Below, piece by piece: positions 32,601-45,400 of a DNA stretch of 64,000 bases. Source of the stretch: Hydractinia symbiolongicarpus (Eukaryota; Cnidaria; Hydrozoa; Anthoathecata; Hydractiniidae); assembly GCF_029227915.1 (NCBI RefSeq), contig NC_079878.1, positions 5,828,001-5,892,000 of the forward strand, read 5' to 3'. Each line of letters opens with the position of its first letter. Position 1 is the stretch's first letter. A program made the translations under genes and the position numbers. The notes under the pieces were generated by a model. That model did not search any database and was not told the origin of the DNA. It saw only the letters and a program-made list of their open reading frames with translations.

Positions 32601-35600
32601 TTATAGTTCTTCATTCACTACGCCTTCATTTTCCCCATGTCCAACATCAAAGATAATACCAACAGCCAAATACAGCTGCCACAAGCCTTGCTGATAGTTC
32701 TCGTATTTCTGTCCCAAAAAAGTGGTTAGCTTCTCAACTGCAGACTTTGCTTCCCATTCTCGCTTAGCTTTGGCTCGCCTCTGAAGAACTGGAAATATAA
32801 AATCAAATTTTCTTTCAAAAAAAGATTACGGTTAAACCGCAGTATTTACTGCTGTTGTAACTGACGATTGGTTAAAAGTAAAAAAAACGGGAAATTCTGT
32901 GTTTATTCTGTATTTATTATTTCACTAAAAATGAACATTAAAAGAGGAATCAAGCCTAAAAATAGTCGGTACCAAAAGATAAAGCATAGCCTGAAGGTAT
33001 TTACTATTATTTGTACGTTTTTTTAGTTATCTGCTTATGTTACAAATTACAGTGTGCGTAACCACCTCAATCTCTCAATGTTTGAAATTTCTGTCCCCGT
33101 CCCACAACACGGGAAAATTTAAAATCATTCACCCACTCCCCCTCCCAGTTAGTGTTGGAGAAAGGAGGGTAAGGGGGTTTACACTACAAATAAACCCTTG
33201 CAGGAGAAAAATATTTTATGATAAAAAACTGTCGCATATTGAACTTCTGTACATTGTCAATTAAAATTTCCTAATACATTAAATATAAAAATACCTGGAT
33301 CGCCTTGAATAATTTCTTCTTCTGTTTGCTCGACCCACGTGGTGTTGTAATACACGTACATATAACATGAAGGTGTTTCGGATACCGTGTAAATAACATG
33401 TGTTTCGTCACTTTTTAATTGCAGCGTTTGATTGGTCGCAACGCTAACATTTTTACCACCTGTTTCTACAACAACATCACCACTTAAAACAGACACGTTG
33501 GCTATAATTTCCGGCGCAATGTAATTTTGAAGCAACAATCCTGGAAAGTCGGCGACAAAAACTATATCCGTTGCGTTATTCATTTCCGTATTCACAGATC
33601 GAATCTTCGATAATGTTGATCTCCAGGGCGTTAACTCAACCAAAAGAGGGCGCAACCAAGACGTGTGCTCAAATGGAGACCATGGTGCAGAAATTATATC
33701 TACACGAGGATCAAGCTAAAACATCAATATAAGAAAAATGCTAAAAATTCCTAACGCTGTATTTAAAAGTCGAGAACTATTGTTTTGCTGACAAACCATG
33801 AATTATTTGTACATGAATGTATAACAAATTGATAAGAAAATTTAATTGGCAAAAATCGACAATTTAGTGATAATTTTAAACGAAAACATAACGTCAAGGC
33901 TTACCATGCGCTGTTGATAGCGATCGTTTAAAGATTTCCACACATCAAAATAAATCTGAGGTTGAGTGAAGTTTAACTCCGGCATTGAAACAATTCGATC
34001 TTTCAAACATAGGGCGTACTGTTTCAACATGTCAGGATGAGAAAAGATACGGTTGCGATCGTTGGCGAGAGGAAAAAACGCCTATAAAAACAAGTTCATA
34101 TGAAATGTCTACACCGCATCAAGAAACGCACATACTGTTACAAAGTACATCAAAATCTACATAAATATGTGAATCCACAGGAAAACTGCATACACGACGC
34201 CTTTTTCTTGATAAAAGCGGACGGGGCTCCCAGCAACCTGGCTTGGAGGCACGCATATTTGAGATTTTTTGCCAAATATTTAATTGGCTGTTTAAAGGAT
34301 TAACATCAAACAAGCTGCGAATTAATCATTTTAACAACAGAGAAAACAAAAAGATTTTCTCCCTAACCTAATAACTGAAATAATAAACAGTGCTTGCTTA
34401 ACCCTATTCGGTCCGGGGTTTTTTCGAACATACTATGACCGGGGGGGGGCGGACGGATTCCGCCCCCGCCCCCCCCCCCCTCAATAACTTTTCATAGGGT
34501 TGTTCAAATTGAATCAAACTTGGCACACTTATATTACGTCATAAAAGGAGCAAAATGGCGCCAATAAACTTTTGCTTGCGTCAGCACATTTTCTGTGACG
34601 TCATCAGAAGCTTGAAAATTGTTAAAAATGCCACTATCTGCTTGAAATATAATTACTTTTGTTCTAGAGCGAATTTTTACATTCTGTTTGAAGTTTCTGA
34701 AAGCTAAATAAAAGTTATTTAACATATCTTCCGGTTTTTACATGGATCGGATAAAAAATTGCCAAAAATTGCCCGAAAATCCGTTTTTTTCCGATTATAC
34801 CAAATGATTCTTCTTGATGAAACAAAGTTGTGTTGCAAGTTTCAAGTTCTAAGGATAATCCTAACAGGAGTTATTATATTTTCCCCATTATAAGGATTTC
34901 ATAGAGATTTTTAGGGGTAGTTTCGAGTAATGGCCAATATCAAAGCCTCTGAAAGGTATGGGACCTAAGAAATTAGCATGCAGGTGTCTAATAGATAAAT
35001 GTTGAAACTCAGTAAGTATCATAGCCATATAACAAAGCAATCAGGAGTTATTAAAAAAAAACCGTCAGGGGGGGCGGAATCCGCCCCCCCCGGACCGAAT
35101 AGGGTTAAAACAACTTAGTGTTACTCAACGCGTCAACGTTGAAGCGCAGGTACTGGGAAATGACAAGAGATATCGGCTAAAACATCATAGGAACATCCAG
35201 TCTTTTAAAACAAATCCTTGGCGTCAAAGGATTGTTTGAAATTCAAAACATTTCCAAGTTTATCATTCTGTCTCAGTTCGAGCAAAATTGTTTCTGAGGT
35301 TTTTATTTTTTAGCATACTCGCGCAAATAATAAAAAAGTTTTCAAATTAAATAAATATACTTCAACTGACAAAATAAACTATCCGTCTTACAAAAAAATG
35401 TCTGCTTTATGAAGGTTCTACTGCAGTCGCGCTGTGGCTGACTGGCTTGTCTATGTTAGGATTTCACAAAGAATAAATGATACGTACACCTGGTCTTAGG
35501 TATTGTTGTTTTTCCGTGATCTTGTCTACAACTTTAACTACAATATGTTGCGTGTTCCATGAGTGAATCATCATGTCCCAAGAGTATCCATACAAGCCTT

Positions 35601-38600
35601 CTGTCCATGAATTGTAACCCTGTGCAAAGAACACATACGTTTAATCGTAAGAAATTCTAAAGAGAGGCGGAGAAGAGGGAGCTAATCAGTATAATTTTGA
35701 TATGTTTAATTTCTAGTATTTAATAAGAGTCTACGAAGATTGTCTCAATGTATGAGACGTTTTTGCGGATAACACATGCATTTTCTACCCTATCATCACA
35801 GCACATAGCAGCCATGATTCTAGCTGGATGTTGGGTCGATTTGAAGAGTAATTGATCAGTCGTATTACTTTATATCATTTCTTTCTTTTGACACCACATG
35901 TTTTTCGCTTTAAAGAATAATGTTCTAACAAAACAATTTTAAATTTTTTGCTCGTGAAAAGTTTTGTTTTCGCGTAGGTTCCACACAGCTTGAAAATTAG
36001 TAAAAATTAATTACAGAGTTGCGCAAAATAATTACGAAATGGCGCAAATTATTTACGGCGCGGCGTAGAATAGTTACACAAAGCGCGTTTCACATCATTC
36101 CTGCCTTTATTTAACTTTATCTACATCTTACCTTAGTGATGCCATGAGAATACGGTAACACGAGTTGTATCGACACATAAAACATCAACATCATACTCGT
36201 AACGACCTTACGAGGACTTAACGACCAAGTGTCTCCATCTGATCCCATTTTCTTCTTCCTTCTTTCGTGATCTTCACTGCACATTTTATTTTTCTGCGGA
36301 GGAGAACTCAAAGGCATGAATAATTGTATAAACTTCGGGAAAATTTTTACAATGTTTTTCGGCCATTCTGGTCTGCAAAATATCGGCATTAAAGCCATAC
36401 ACATATAAGAGAACATTCCAATGCTAAACATTATAGCGTTCATCCCGTGAAATCCATAACCAAATATGAAAGCTAAACGATAAACATATATCAAACTTTA
36501 AAATTATAACGTCTCACGTATTTTGTTTCATCTTACTACAGTTAAAGTAAATCCAAGGAAGCGTACAGACGAGAACAAAGGACGGAAGAGTAGTGCGGAT
36601 GAGAAAAGAGGACGGAAGAGATGTGCGGATGAGGACAGATGATGGGAGGAATGTATGGATGAGGAAAGACGACGGGATGGATGTGCGGATAAGACTGTTT
36701 TCGTCGCTTTCTTAGTAACACCTGTCATAATTTGGAATGATTGTTATTTTTTACATCTCAGAAAGCTCGTTCAAAGACACCCTTCAAACGATATCAACGT
36801 TTGTCATATCTTCGAAAGCTTCGCTGCAATATTTCTGCTGTGTAATTCATTTTAAAGTGTACGACGGACGACACATAACAGTCCCATACTTTCTTAGAGA
36901 AACGTGTTATTACTTGGTGTTTTAAACACGAAAAGGATCAAAGGTTATTGTACCAAAAGCAGGAAAACAAAAAGTCTGGAATAGCGGTGAAAGGTACAAA
37001 CCTTATACGTTCAGTTCGAGCATTGTTCTATTTTTATTAGTGGGTGAGGAAGGGGGGGGGATGTTTCGAAACGCTTAGGCACATAATTATAAATTGAAAC
37101 TATGGAAGCACAGATTTTAAATTTTTCACGAAATAATGAATGTTTTAATATAATTAATTATTCTGAGTCAATTTTAATCGTCTACTGAACATTAGGTTTA
37201 AAATAATAAAATTTAACTAACGAAGAATTTTCCTCACCAATTATTCTTGTTCTGTCAAAATAAAGTAGAAATCCTTGAGACAAGTCGAATACCAAGCCAC
37301 CCAAATGAACAATTAAGTAATCTATCATGTCGTCTGATAGAAACAATCGAAATGGATCAAACAACCATTTTCGTGACAAGCCATTCATAGAATAACCAGT
37401 CACCCAATCTTTATCTAGTTTTTTAATGCCAGCATAGAAATATAACAGAAACACCTAGAAAAAAGTTCAAGTACAAAAAGTGACAAAATTATATCTATAC
37501 AATAATAGCCGTCGTATGTCTGTCTCTGCGCGGACCCCCGGCTGAGTTAGAAAATCGTGCTACGGAAACACGAATATCAAATGCCATATATTTTTACCCA
37601 TTTTGTTGCGACGGGTAAATATAAAGGACGAGCGAACCCGTGGATATTTCCACGGGCAACGACTAGTACTAACTATAATAAAGAAAGAAAAAGAGAATTT
37701 ATATTAGCTTATTTCAAATGTTCAAACCTTCAATATATCAGGTTGCTATATTTCTGGGCATGGGTGAACATTTTAAATAACCACAAATTGAGAAAGAAAT
37801 TAATATCACATTTCATACATGATTAATTAAGTAGTACTAACTAACCTGAAATCTTATGATCGCATAATTCCAACATGGTACACTCTGATTTCTCAGTGCA
37901 GGCCACAGCAAGCCATCAACTGACCTAAGAAACAGTCATGTTGTTGTGGTAAAAAATGGGCACGCTTTACATAAACACCACGGGGTCGTTTCTTTTCAAA
38001 ATGTCCACAAGGAGATAGCGATGGTAACAGGAACACTATTAGGCGACTCCATTGTTCTCAAAAGCTGGTTCAAGTATTCAGTTTTGCGTTCAAATCTTTT
38101 TTCATCAAAAATTTCGCTAAGAAACACCTTAACCTTAGAACACTTTATCTCTCCCCCGCACTACCATTTAATATTATTTTCGTGCGAACTCACCAGTAAT
38201 GATTACCACCAACAAAGCACAACACGATGGAAAGCAAACCATAAAGATATGAATGATTATTCCAGACAGTTTTATCCATAAAGAATATATACCAATATGA
38301 AATAACGAAGCCTATACAACTGAGGCGATACAAAAATCCAATCATGATACCACTCGCTGATACCAACAAAATTAGATATACTATATGCATGTATTCCATG
38401 GATAAACGAGGCAAACTGTCGAATAGGGGAAAGTGGCATGCTTCCGGATCGCCCCACTTATCTGGAACCAATAACAAACCACGTTCATCAAATATATCAA
38501 CGATCATCAACAAACCTACAAATAGCACGGAAAAAATAATCACAGACTCCTTTCAAAGTTTACCCACATAAAAACAATATCAACAAACAAGAAAAAGAAA

Positions 38601-38705
38601 AGAAAATTTTTAATATATACCAAATAAAAACCTCGTAATTCCCAGTCCAGCTGGGTCTTTCGCTACATACAGCTTCTTAATGGCGTCGTGGAATAAACCT
38701 GGCAT
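32601..38705 (-). CDS. GGCX: Vitamin K-dependent gamma-carboxylase, nine exons
   Basis: Exons: 38621-38705, 38194-38515, 37846-37924, 37238-37454, 36132-36472, 35488-35619, 33905-34081, 33295-33715 and 32601-32788. They join to 653 residues (human GGCX 758). The ER multi-span enzyme converts glutamate to gamma-carboxyglutamate using vitamin K hydroquinone, O2 and CO2. Family segments in order: [52 protein letters not shown] (holding the catalytic lysine region of human Lys218), [49 protein letters not shown]-like [60 protein letters not shown]. The last exon ([15 protein letters not shown]) is short and divergent, so most of the length difference is at the C-terminus. The start at 38705 gives a shorter N-terminus than human. 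Confidence 0.93.
34402..35104. mobile_element. piggyBac-like MITE, copy 1 (703 bp), in GGCX intron 6
   Basis: TIRs CCCTATTCGGTCCGGGG and CCCCGGACCGAATAGGG are exact inverses. TTAA flanks both sides (34398-34401, 35105-35108). Next to each TIR is a G/C-run palindrome (GGCGGAATCCGCCCC type). No coding sequence. TTAA plus CCC termini is the piggyBac pattern. Confidence 0.85.
37495..37690 (-). repeat. Dispersed repeat, copy in GGCX intron 3
   Basis: In reverse complement it starts ACTAGTCGTTGCCCGTGG and ends in a GACAGACATACGACGG phrase before an AT-rich tail. The same order occurs on the plus strand at 58925-59045 (ACTAGTCGTTGCTCGTCC ... GACAGACAGACGGACGG). It is probably a SINE or other short retroelement of unknown class. 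Confidence 0.55.
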
Positions 38706-39423
38706 AGTGTTTCACATAAATAACAGTTGTTTTTGTAAATATATTATTTCAGAGTTTTAAGCCTAAAAGAAACAATAATATGGACAAGCGACATCTAACA
38801 TTTTAAAACCAATATAGTTGTACTTTGCTCAAATTATGTTGCCATGGTAACACAGAATGGTCGCAAAATAAGTTTTAAAAAACATACAACACGGAAGTAT
38901 CCGCTTGGACAGTTACAAAAAACAACAAATAAAAACTTTAATCTGCCTACCAGATGTAAAGCAAGCACTATCCACCGTATTTCCAGTCTAGCGTTGGTAG
39001 TTATCATCTTGCTTTAAAACAGTAACAACAAACACTAGCCGTGAACACTTAAAACTACTTGAAAAATAATACTACTGAGATCTTTATTTCATACTGCAAA
39101 TCCATAACAAGAAATAATTTTTCAGCTTTTATTTTGATCAGTAAAAATAATGTAAAAATACAAATGTTTACATGTTAAAAGTAGATAAAATAATGCAAGA
39201 AGCACGCATTAAACACAACAATTTTCAACATGCACTTTAAATAAAAGAGTAAACAACAATTTCAATAAGAAGGTGTAAACCGGGCGTAAGTATATACCTA
39301 AATGATTTGGAACCTAGACTTTACTTCATTATAAGGCAATAGAAATTTGAACTCAAATTCGAGATTTTCAACAATTTTCAAACCTTGTTATATATGGCGT
39401 CTAAAATGTGTTGTTTAAATTAT
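38706..39423. other. Intergenic region between XRN1 3' end and GGCX start
   Basis: XRN1 and GGCX are transcribed in the same direction, with XRN1 upstream. This 0.7 kb should hold the XRN1 3' UTR (TTTATT near 39083 reads AATAAA on the minus strand) and the GGCX promoter. No other gene seen. Confidence 0.5.
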
Positions 39424-42400
39424 TTACTTCTTTTTGGGACCAAAAAAACTTGGTGCTAATAAAATTTGAGGCTTCTTTACAGACTTCTTGGCAACTTCTC
39501 CTACAGCTGGTTCCGGAGAAGACTGACTCTGTATCGCTACCATCGTTTTTGTTGTTACTGAAGAAGGGGAATTGTCTTTAGATTCTGACGAAGTACTGTC
39601 TGGTGTTGGTGAAGAACTTGGTGCAATTTCACACAATGAAAGCATCCCCACTAACGCTTCAGAAAATTTGTCATCTGCGATCTAAACACAAGCAGATAAG
39701 AATTTCTACATACATACATCCAACTTTTAACCGACTTCTTATAAAAATTTAACTTAACATTCCCCATACCATTTTGTTGGAAAGATTTAACAGAATACAT
39801 CACACCACATCCTTATATGAGACAGCATATTTTAAACAAATTTTGGCATAAATTAGCCTGCAAAATTAAGGAGGCATTTCACTAAATTGCAATTTTAGGT
39901 AAAATATTGAAATCACAAATTCACCTTTACTTCTTCTGTTTTTTCAGCTTCCTCTTCAAGTGGTTTAGCTAGAACTTCCTCGTCTTCATCTCCTTCATCC
40001 TCCTCCTCACCATCAGTATCGCTATTGCTCTCCTCCACGGGGTCATTCATACCCAACATTTCTTTTAGCTTATCATCATCGCTAACTGGTTTAACACCAA
40101 GGATGTTTTTTAAATAATCATCGCCATTCACTTTACCAACGCCAATCAAATCCTTTAGTTGTTCATCTTTATCCCTAGGTGAAATCCCTAACAGACTCTT
40201 TAGCTCCTCGCCCCTTTTAACACTTTCCGCACTTCCTTGTATGTCAGTGGGTACCCCTATTAAGTTCTTTAGTTCTTCATCTTTTGATGGCATGCCAAGA
40301 ATGTCTTTTATTTCTCTGTCTGCATTTTCTGAATTTAAGGAGCGCGCATTGTCCATCGAATGTTTGTTCTTCATTACAACCTGAATAAACCAGAGAAAGA
40401 ACAGAAAAACGATTTTTCATCATTTTAACCTTTGCGTAAAAATAAACATCGCGGAATAACTAACCTCTTAAGGTAGTTTTTAGACATATGTCAAAAGGAA
40501 AAAAAGCTTTAAATTGAACTGACTTGGATTTTTCAGCTTATACAACACAAAAAGAATTCCACTCAACGAGAAGTAGCTATTATAGTATTTTCTTTGTTCG
40601 ACTGACACTAAAATATTATTTGTCTCACTTACCTGATGTGGAATGAATGGATTCTTGCTTCTACTGGCTGAGTTGTTCACCTTCGAATCTGATTTACTCT
40701 GAAATACAAAATAAAAAGTTAGTCTTTGCAATAAATTAATAAAAAGATCAGAACAAAAATAATAATGGTCCACGTTATTTAAAAATACGTAGCTACAATA
40801 ATATTTTTATGGAATTATATTAATAACAAAATCAACTATTTGTTCGTTGATTCGGTAATTATAGCATATGTTGGTGTCCAGTTGTTCATCGTACCAGCAG
40901 TGGTTGATCAATCCATTAATCGTTCTATGAGTATTATATTCTGTTCACGTGTTTCGCGCGCTGCTCTTTGTTTATTTACTCATGATCATTGATTGGGTAT
41001 TTATATGGGTATTTATTCACCGAAATAAAAATACTGAAGAAAGTTTGTCTGGGTTAATGTTTTATAAAACCAGCCACATCCTCCCTCGTTTCTCCAATAA
41101 TGCTGATTTCTCATTGGTTCAGATTGTTAGGTTTCTCAAAACGTATACGCCAGCCTTTTGAAACTTATCTGCACAGTCATTCTTAACTGGGAACAACCCA
41201 CCCTGATTTGATTATACAAACGTTGTTCACTGATCGTCCGTTCGATGGTTCGTTGCAGAAACAGCGGCGACATGTTAAAATAAAATAAAGTTATCGTTTG
41301 CTCAATCAAATTCTGTTTCTATTGATGTATCCGCCATCTTGTAACGTGAAAATTCCGTACCAGGAAGTAAAAGGTTAAATATATCAAGTTAAAGGTAAAA
41401 CATATAACAAAAAATACCATGTGAGCATCATTAGGATGTGGCCTTTGCGACAGGTGTCCCTGGGAGTAACTTTGTCTTGGTTGAAAACCCCTTTCATTAT
41501 GTCTTTTAGGCGTGGCACCACCAAAGCTTCCTGGAGATTGGTACAACTGTCGTGGTCTCTGCTGACTGCTGGGAAATGGATGAAATTGAGGTTGTTGGAA
41601 TCTCCCCCCAACCGGAACTGGTGTCAGATGGAACTGGAGTGGAGACGTCACGGGAAGTGGTCTAATAGGAGATAATATTTGAGGTGCTCCTCTAAGACTG
41701 GGATGTAATTGTGACTAAAATAGAATAATAAAGAAACTTCATGAGATACTGATTAAGAAGATATTATTTTTTACATTTCCAGCTAAATTCCACATACCAG
41801 ATGCATTAACGTAACACTGGCTGCGTTTTCCGCCGCAAGTTGTCGCGTGGTACACATACCGCCACTACATTTGATGGTGGGCCCAATGAGAACTAATGCA
41901 CTGGTTCCCTTTTAAAATAAAAAAAGTGTCAATCATTCATGTGGGTTTTGAAGAGAGCTAATATTCCATACTGCGTAAAGAAAGTCAGGTAATAAAGTAA
42001 ATTTTCGAGCTATCCCTTATGAAATCAGTATGTAATAGAAGAATTTTGATCACAAAAATATCAATAAGACAGATAACTTCAAAGATTCTTCTACAGATGA
42101 AAAAGCTTTGCTTCAGACACGTCACTTACTTAATGTGATCAAATGTTTAAGGGAGTTTAGATGAGAGAAAATAAGTGTTGATCGACCTTGAATTTTTCAA
42201 ACTTTTAAGGGTTAATGTCAACAAAATTTCTTAAAGTTCTTCACTTAACAATTTCAGACGTTGTAAAAAGACAGCATGCAAATACACGAAAGATCTAAAT
42301 GTTAAAGATTTATAAAAATACAATTATGTCCAATCAGATAAGTGGAGATTACACACTAACCTGCTGCGTTTCAGAGTATACATACTTTGGTAGAGGTAGA

Positions 42401-45400
42401 TTGGATTGTAAGCATATTTGATGCAACATGGCTACAAACGAATTTTGGCTAGACGAAGAATGATGTCAACACATTAGAAACACAATAAAACAGCAACAGT
42501 AATACAAATAATTGCTTCCAAGGTACGCACCTAGCAACAGTGGGTTGGTATAGAGAGGGAGCTAAAAATATAACAAAACTTGAATAAGTATATATACGTA
42601 AAAAAATGGAGAAATCATTATAGATCAAGTCTTTTATTTTTTAAAGGGCGGGTCCTACAAAAACCCGGGTAAAATTAGCCCCACAGTTTGACCGCCATAA
42701 CACCCGAGGACTACGTTGTCGCAAAAAGGTCTCCACATGTTTTGAAAAGACGATGGGTTGGGCTACTTAACGTTAAAAACATGAACCCTATAGATCTTGT
42801 CTTCGGCACCAATCGCGGTTCAAGTTTCGTGTAGCTGGTTATTTGTTGACTAAAAAAAGGATCTTTTCAAAAATGGTCCGTCCTTTAAAGTGTAATCTTT
42901 GCAATAGTAAACAAGTCTTTTTGATAATAAAATGTAAAGCAATTTACTTTGAAATTCTCTAAATATATTTATGCACACATTTTTTTAATTCTGTGTTGTC
43001 TCATTGAACATTTTTATATCATAAACAGTGTACCTGACACTGTGACAAATTGTTTGCTTGATGTAATACTTATATGTAACTAGTGTAGTAAACATGATTT
43101 ATATACAGCATTTACTTTTATATAACATTGACAGAAAGGTAACTCCTATGTATAGAATGCAAAAGGGAAAAAAGAGATAAAAAATATATTTTTTGTGTGG
43201 TTAAACCTACCTTGTTTTTGAGGTTGCTGTCTATAGCTCTGGGTACTAGATTGGCTGTCTATATGTAGCATCTGATGAATAACAGCTGTCGCATTCTAAA
43301 TTAGATGAGAAAACTTGTTTTTAATTCCATAATATAGTTTCAACTTACGATAGAATAACCAGAGGCTTGGCTCAGTTTGTTCACGTGTCTTTAAAAAGAC
43401 TCACAATGATTGGTTGTTTATTTTAGCGTCATCTACGTAGTACTATTTTATTACCTGGTCAACACCTTGTTGAGGATGTTGAGGATGATGAGGATGACGT
43501 GGTGATGGTGACTCGTTCTTCTTCATCTCTTGCCACATGTTCATGAAGTCATTATTTGCACCAATTTGTTGTGGGCTGAATAACAAGAAATAAAAAGAAT
43601 ATAATATATAATATATTTGCATGTGTGTTCTGTCATATGGGTTTTATTCTACTGGTTCACAAAATCCCTTCTTTTTTCAGTCTACACACCTGTTCTTTAC
43701 GATCTGTACGGGTGTGTTTCCACTCTGCCGTTGACGTTGCGGTGGTGTCGAATTTGGTTGCGCTTTCTTATTAGAGTAGCTTCCCTTTAGCCAGTAGTCT
43801 GGGGATACCAATTCTTCCTTCTGTGCAGATTTTCCTTGAGTTGATTGACTTTTTTGGCTCGGAGATTTGCCATATATTTTCGTTGGAGTTTGAAAAGCAT
43901 CTATAATGAATATAAATTTTTAAACAACTCCTGTCTAATGTTCAAAAGGTGTTCAAAAGAGACGAAGGGATGCTGAGGTAAAAAATGACACTGCACGTTC
44001 AAGATTGTTGATAACATAAAATATCAAAATTTGCTCTGCCTTAAATATGACAATTTATGCAGTATAATTAAGTTTGAAATTTTTTAACGCGATTGCCAGA
44101 GAAAAAAAGATTTATGGCTTGTTAAACAGCTTTTTAAGCACTATACTATAATGCCGACATTACTTTTCACCTATGATTCCGTTTAATGCCAACAAAATTC
44201 TTGAGGTACTTCACAAGCCACATTCAATTTTATTCACAACACTGAGGTATGGTTAAAACAGTTTAGTTTGTATAAATTACCAAAATAAAGAAAATCTTCA
44301 AGTTCTAGTAAGTGTGGAAAATCCAAAAAAATTTAGCTATGTCAATAGAGTGCCATGTGACAAAATCCTTACGAAGTATAACTTTAATTAAAAATAATTC
44401 TCTCATTATTCAAACCACACACTTTTCTTTTCACGTTTCACTGGTAAAAAAAGGTATTACAAACATACCAGATCTTTTAGAATTACATGGACTGGAGGCT
44501 GGAGATTGAGTGATCTTGCTTTGAAATGACATTGGAGAGGAAAGGGGGACGCCCTTTTTCTTTTTTTCTTTGCGTTCACCGTAGGAGATATTTAACAATG
44601 AGTAACCCAGCATAAAATAACCACGTTTTTCTTTTGATCTAAAATCAAAACCAACGCTAAAAATTGACAAAAACCAAAAAAAAAAAATCCCAAACCAAAA
44701 CAAATAAATAAGATTATTACCTAACTGGCATTGCACCAAGAAATGTTTTATCGTACAAAACTTCATAACGTGTTTCTGTGGGAGAGTTTTTATCATTCTC
44801 GTCTGTAAGAACTGAAAGAGAAAAAGGAACTCTTGATAGAGCTTTCTATGGCCTGGGTAATAATATACCAGCAAACAAGTTAAAACTGTAAGCTCCAACA
44901 CTTAGATAAGTATTATACTAATACTATTTTAGTAAAATTTATTATATTATTCTTTTGACATATTAAAAGAAAATAAATTTTGTATTCTTTATTTCGTTGA
45001 TCCTCATAATGAGTGTAGCTTTTAGGCAAAAAAAAAAGTTTAAAAAAAGTTAATTTGTCAAATGATGTTAGTATAAAACATCTCCAACATTTAAGTAAGC
45101 ATTAATACTATTTTTAGTAAAATTTATATTTTTTTCTGACATAATCTCTTACTGTGATGATGTTAGCATAAAACAGAAACAAAAAAGATAGCAAATTTCG
45201 TCAGGTGAAAATTTATTGTTTTAAAACTTGTAAACAAACGCAAAGATTGAACTTCGAAATAAATATAACACATACAATACATAAAAATAAGACATAAATA
45301 TACCTTGATGTATTCCAACAATTGTTCCTTTTAAACCAAGAGGTACAGTAATTCCATTTTGAACATTCACAACTCGATCCAGGAGAAGGAATTCAGTATT

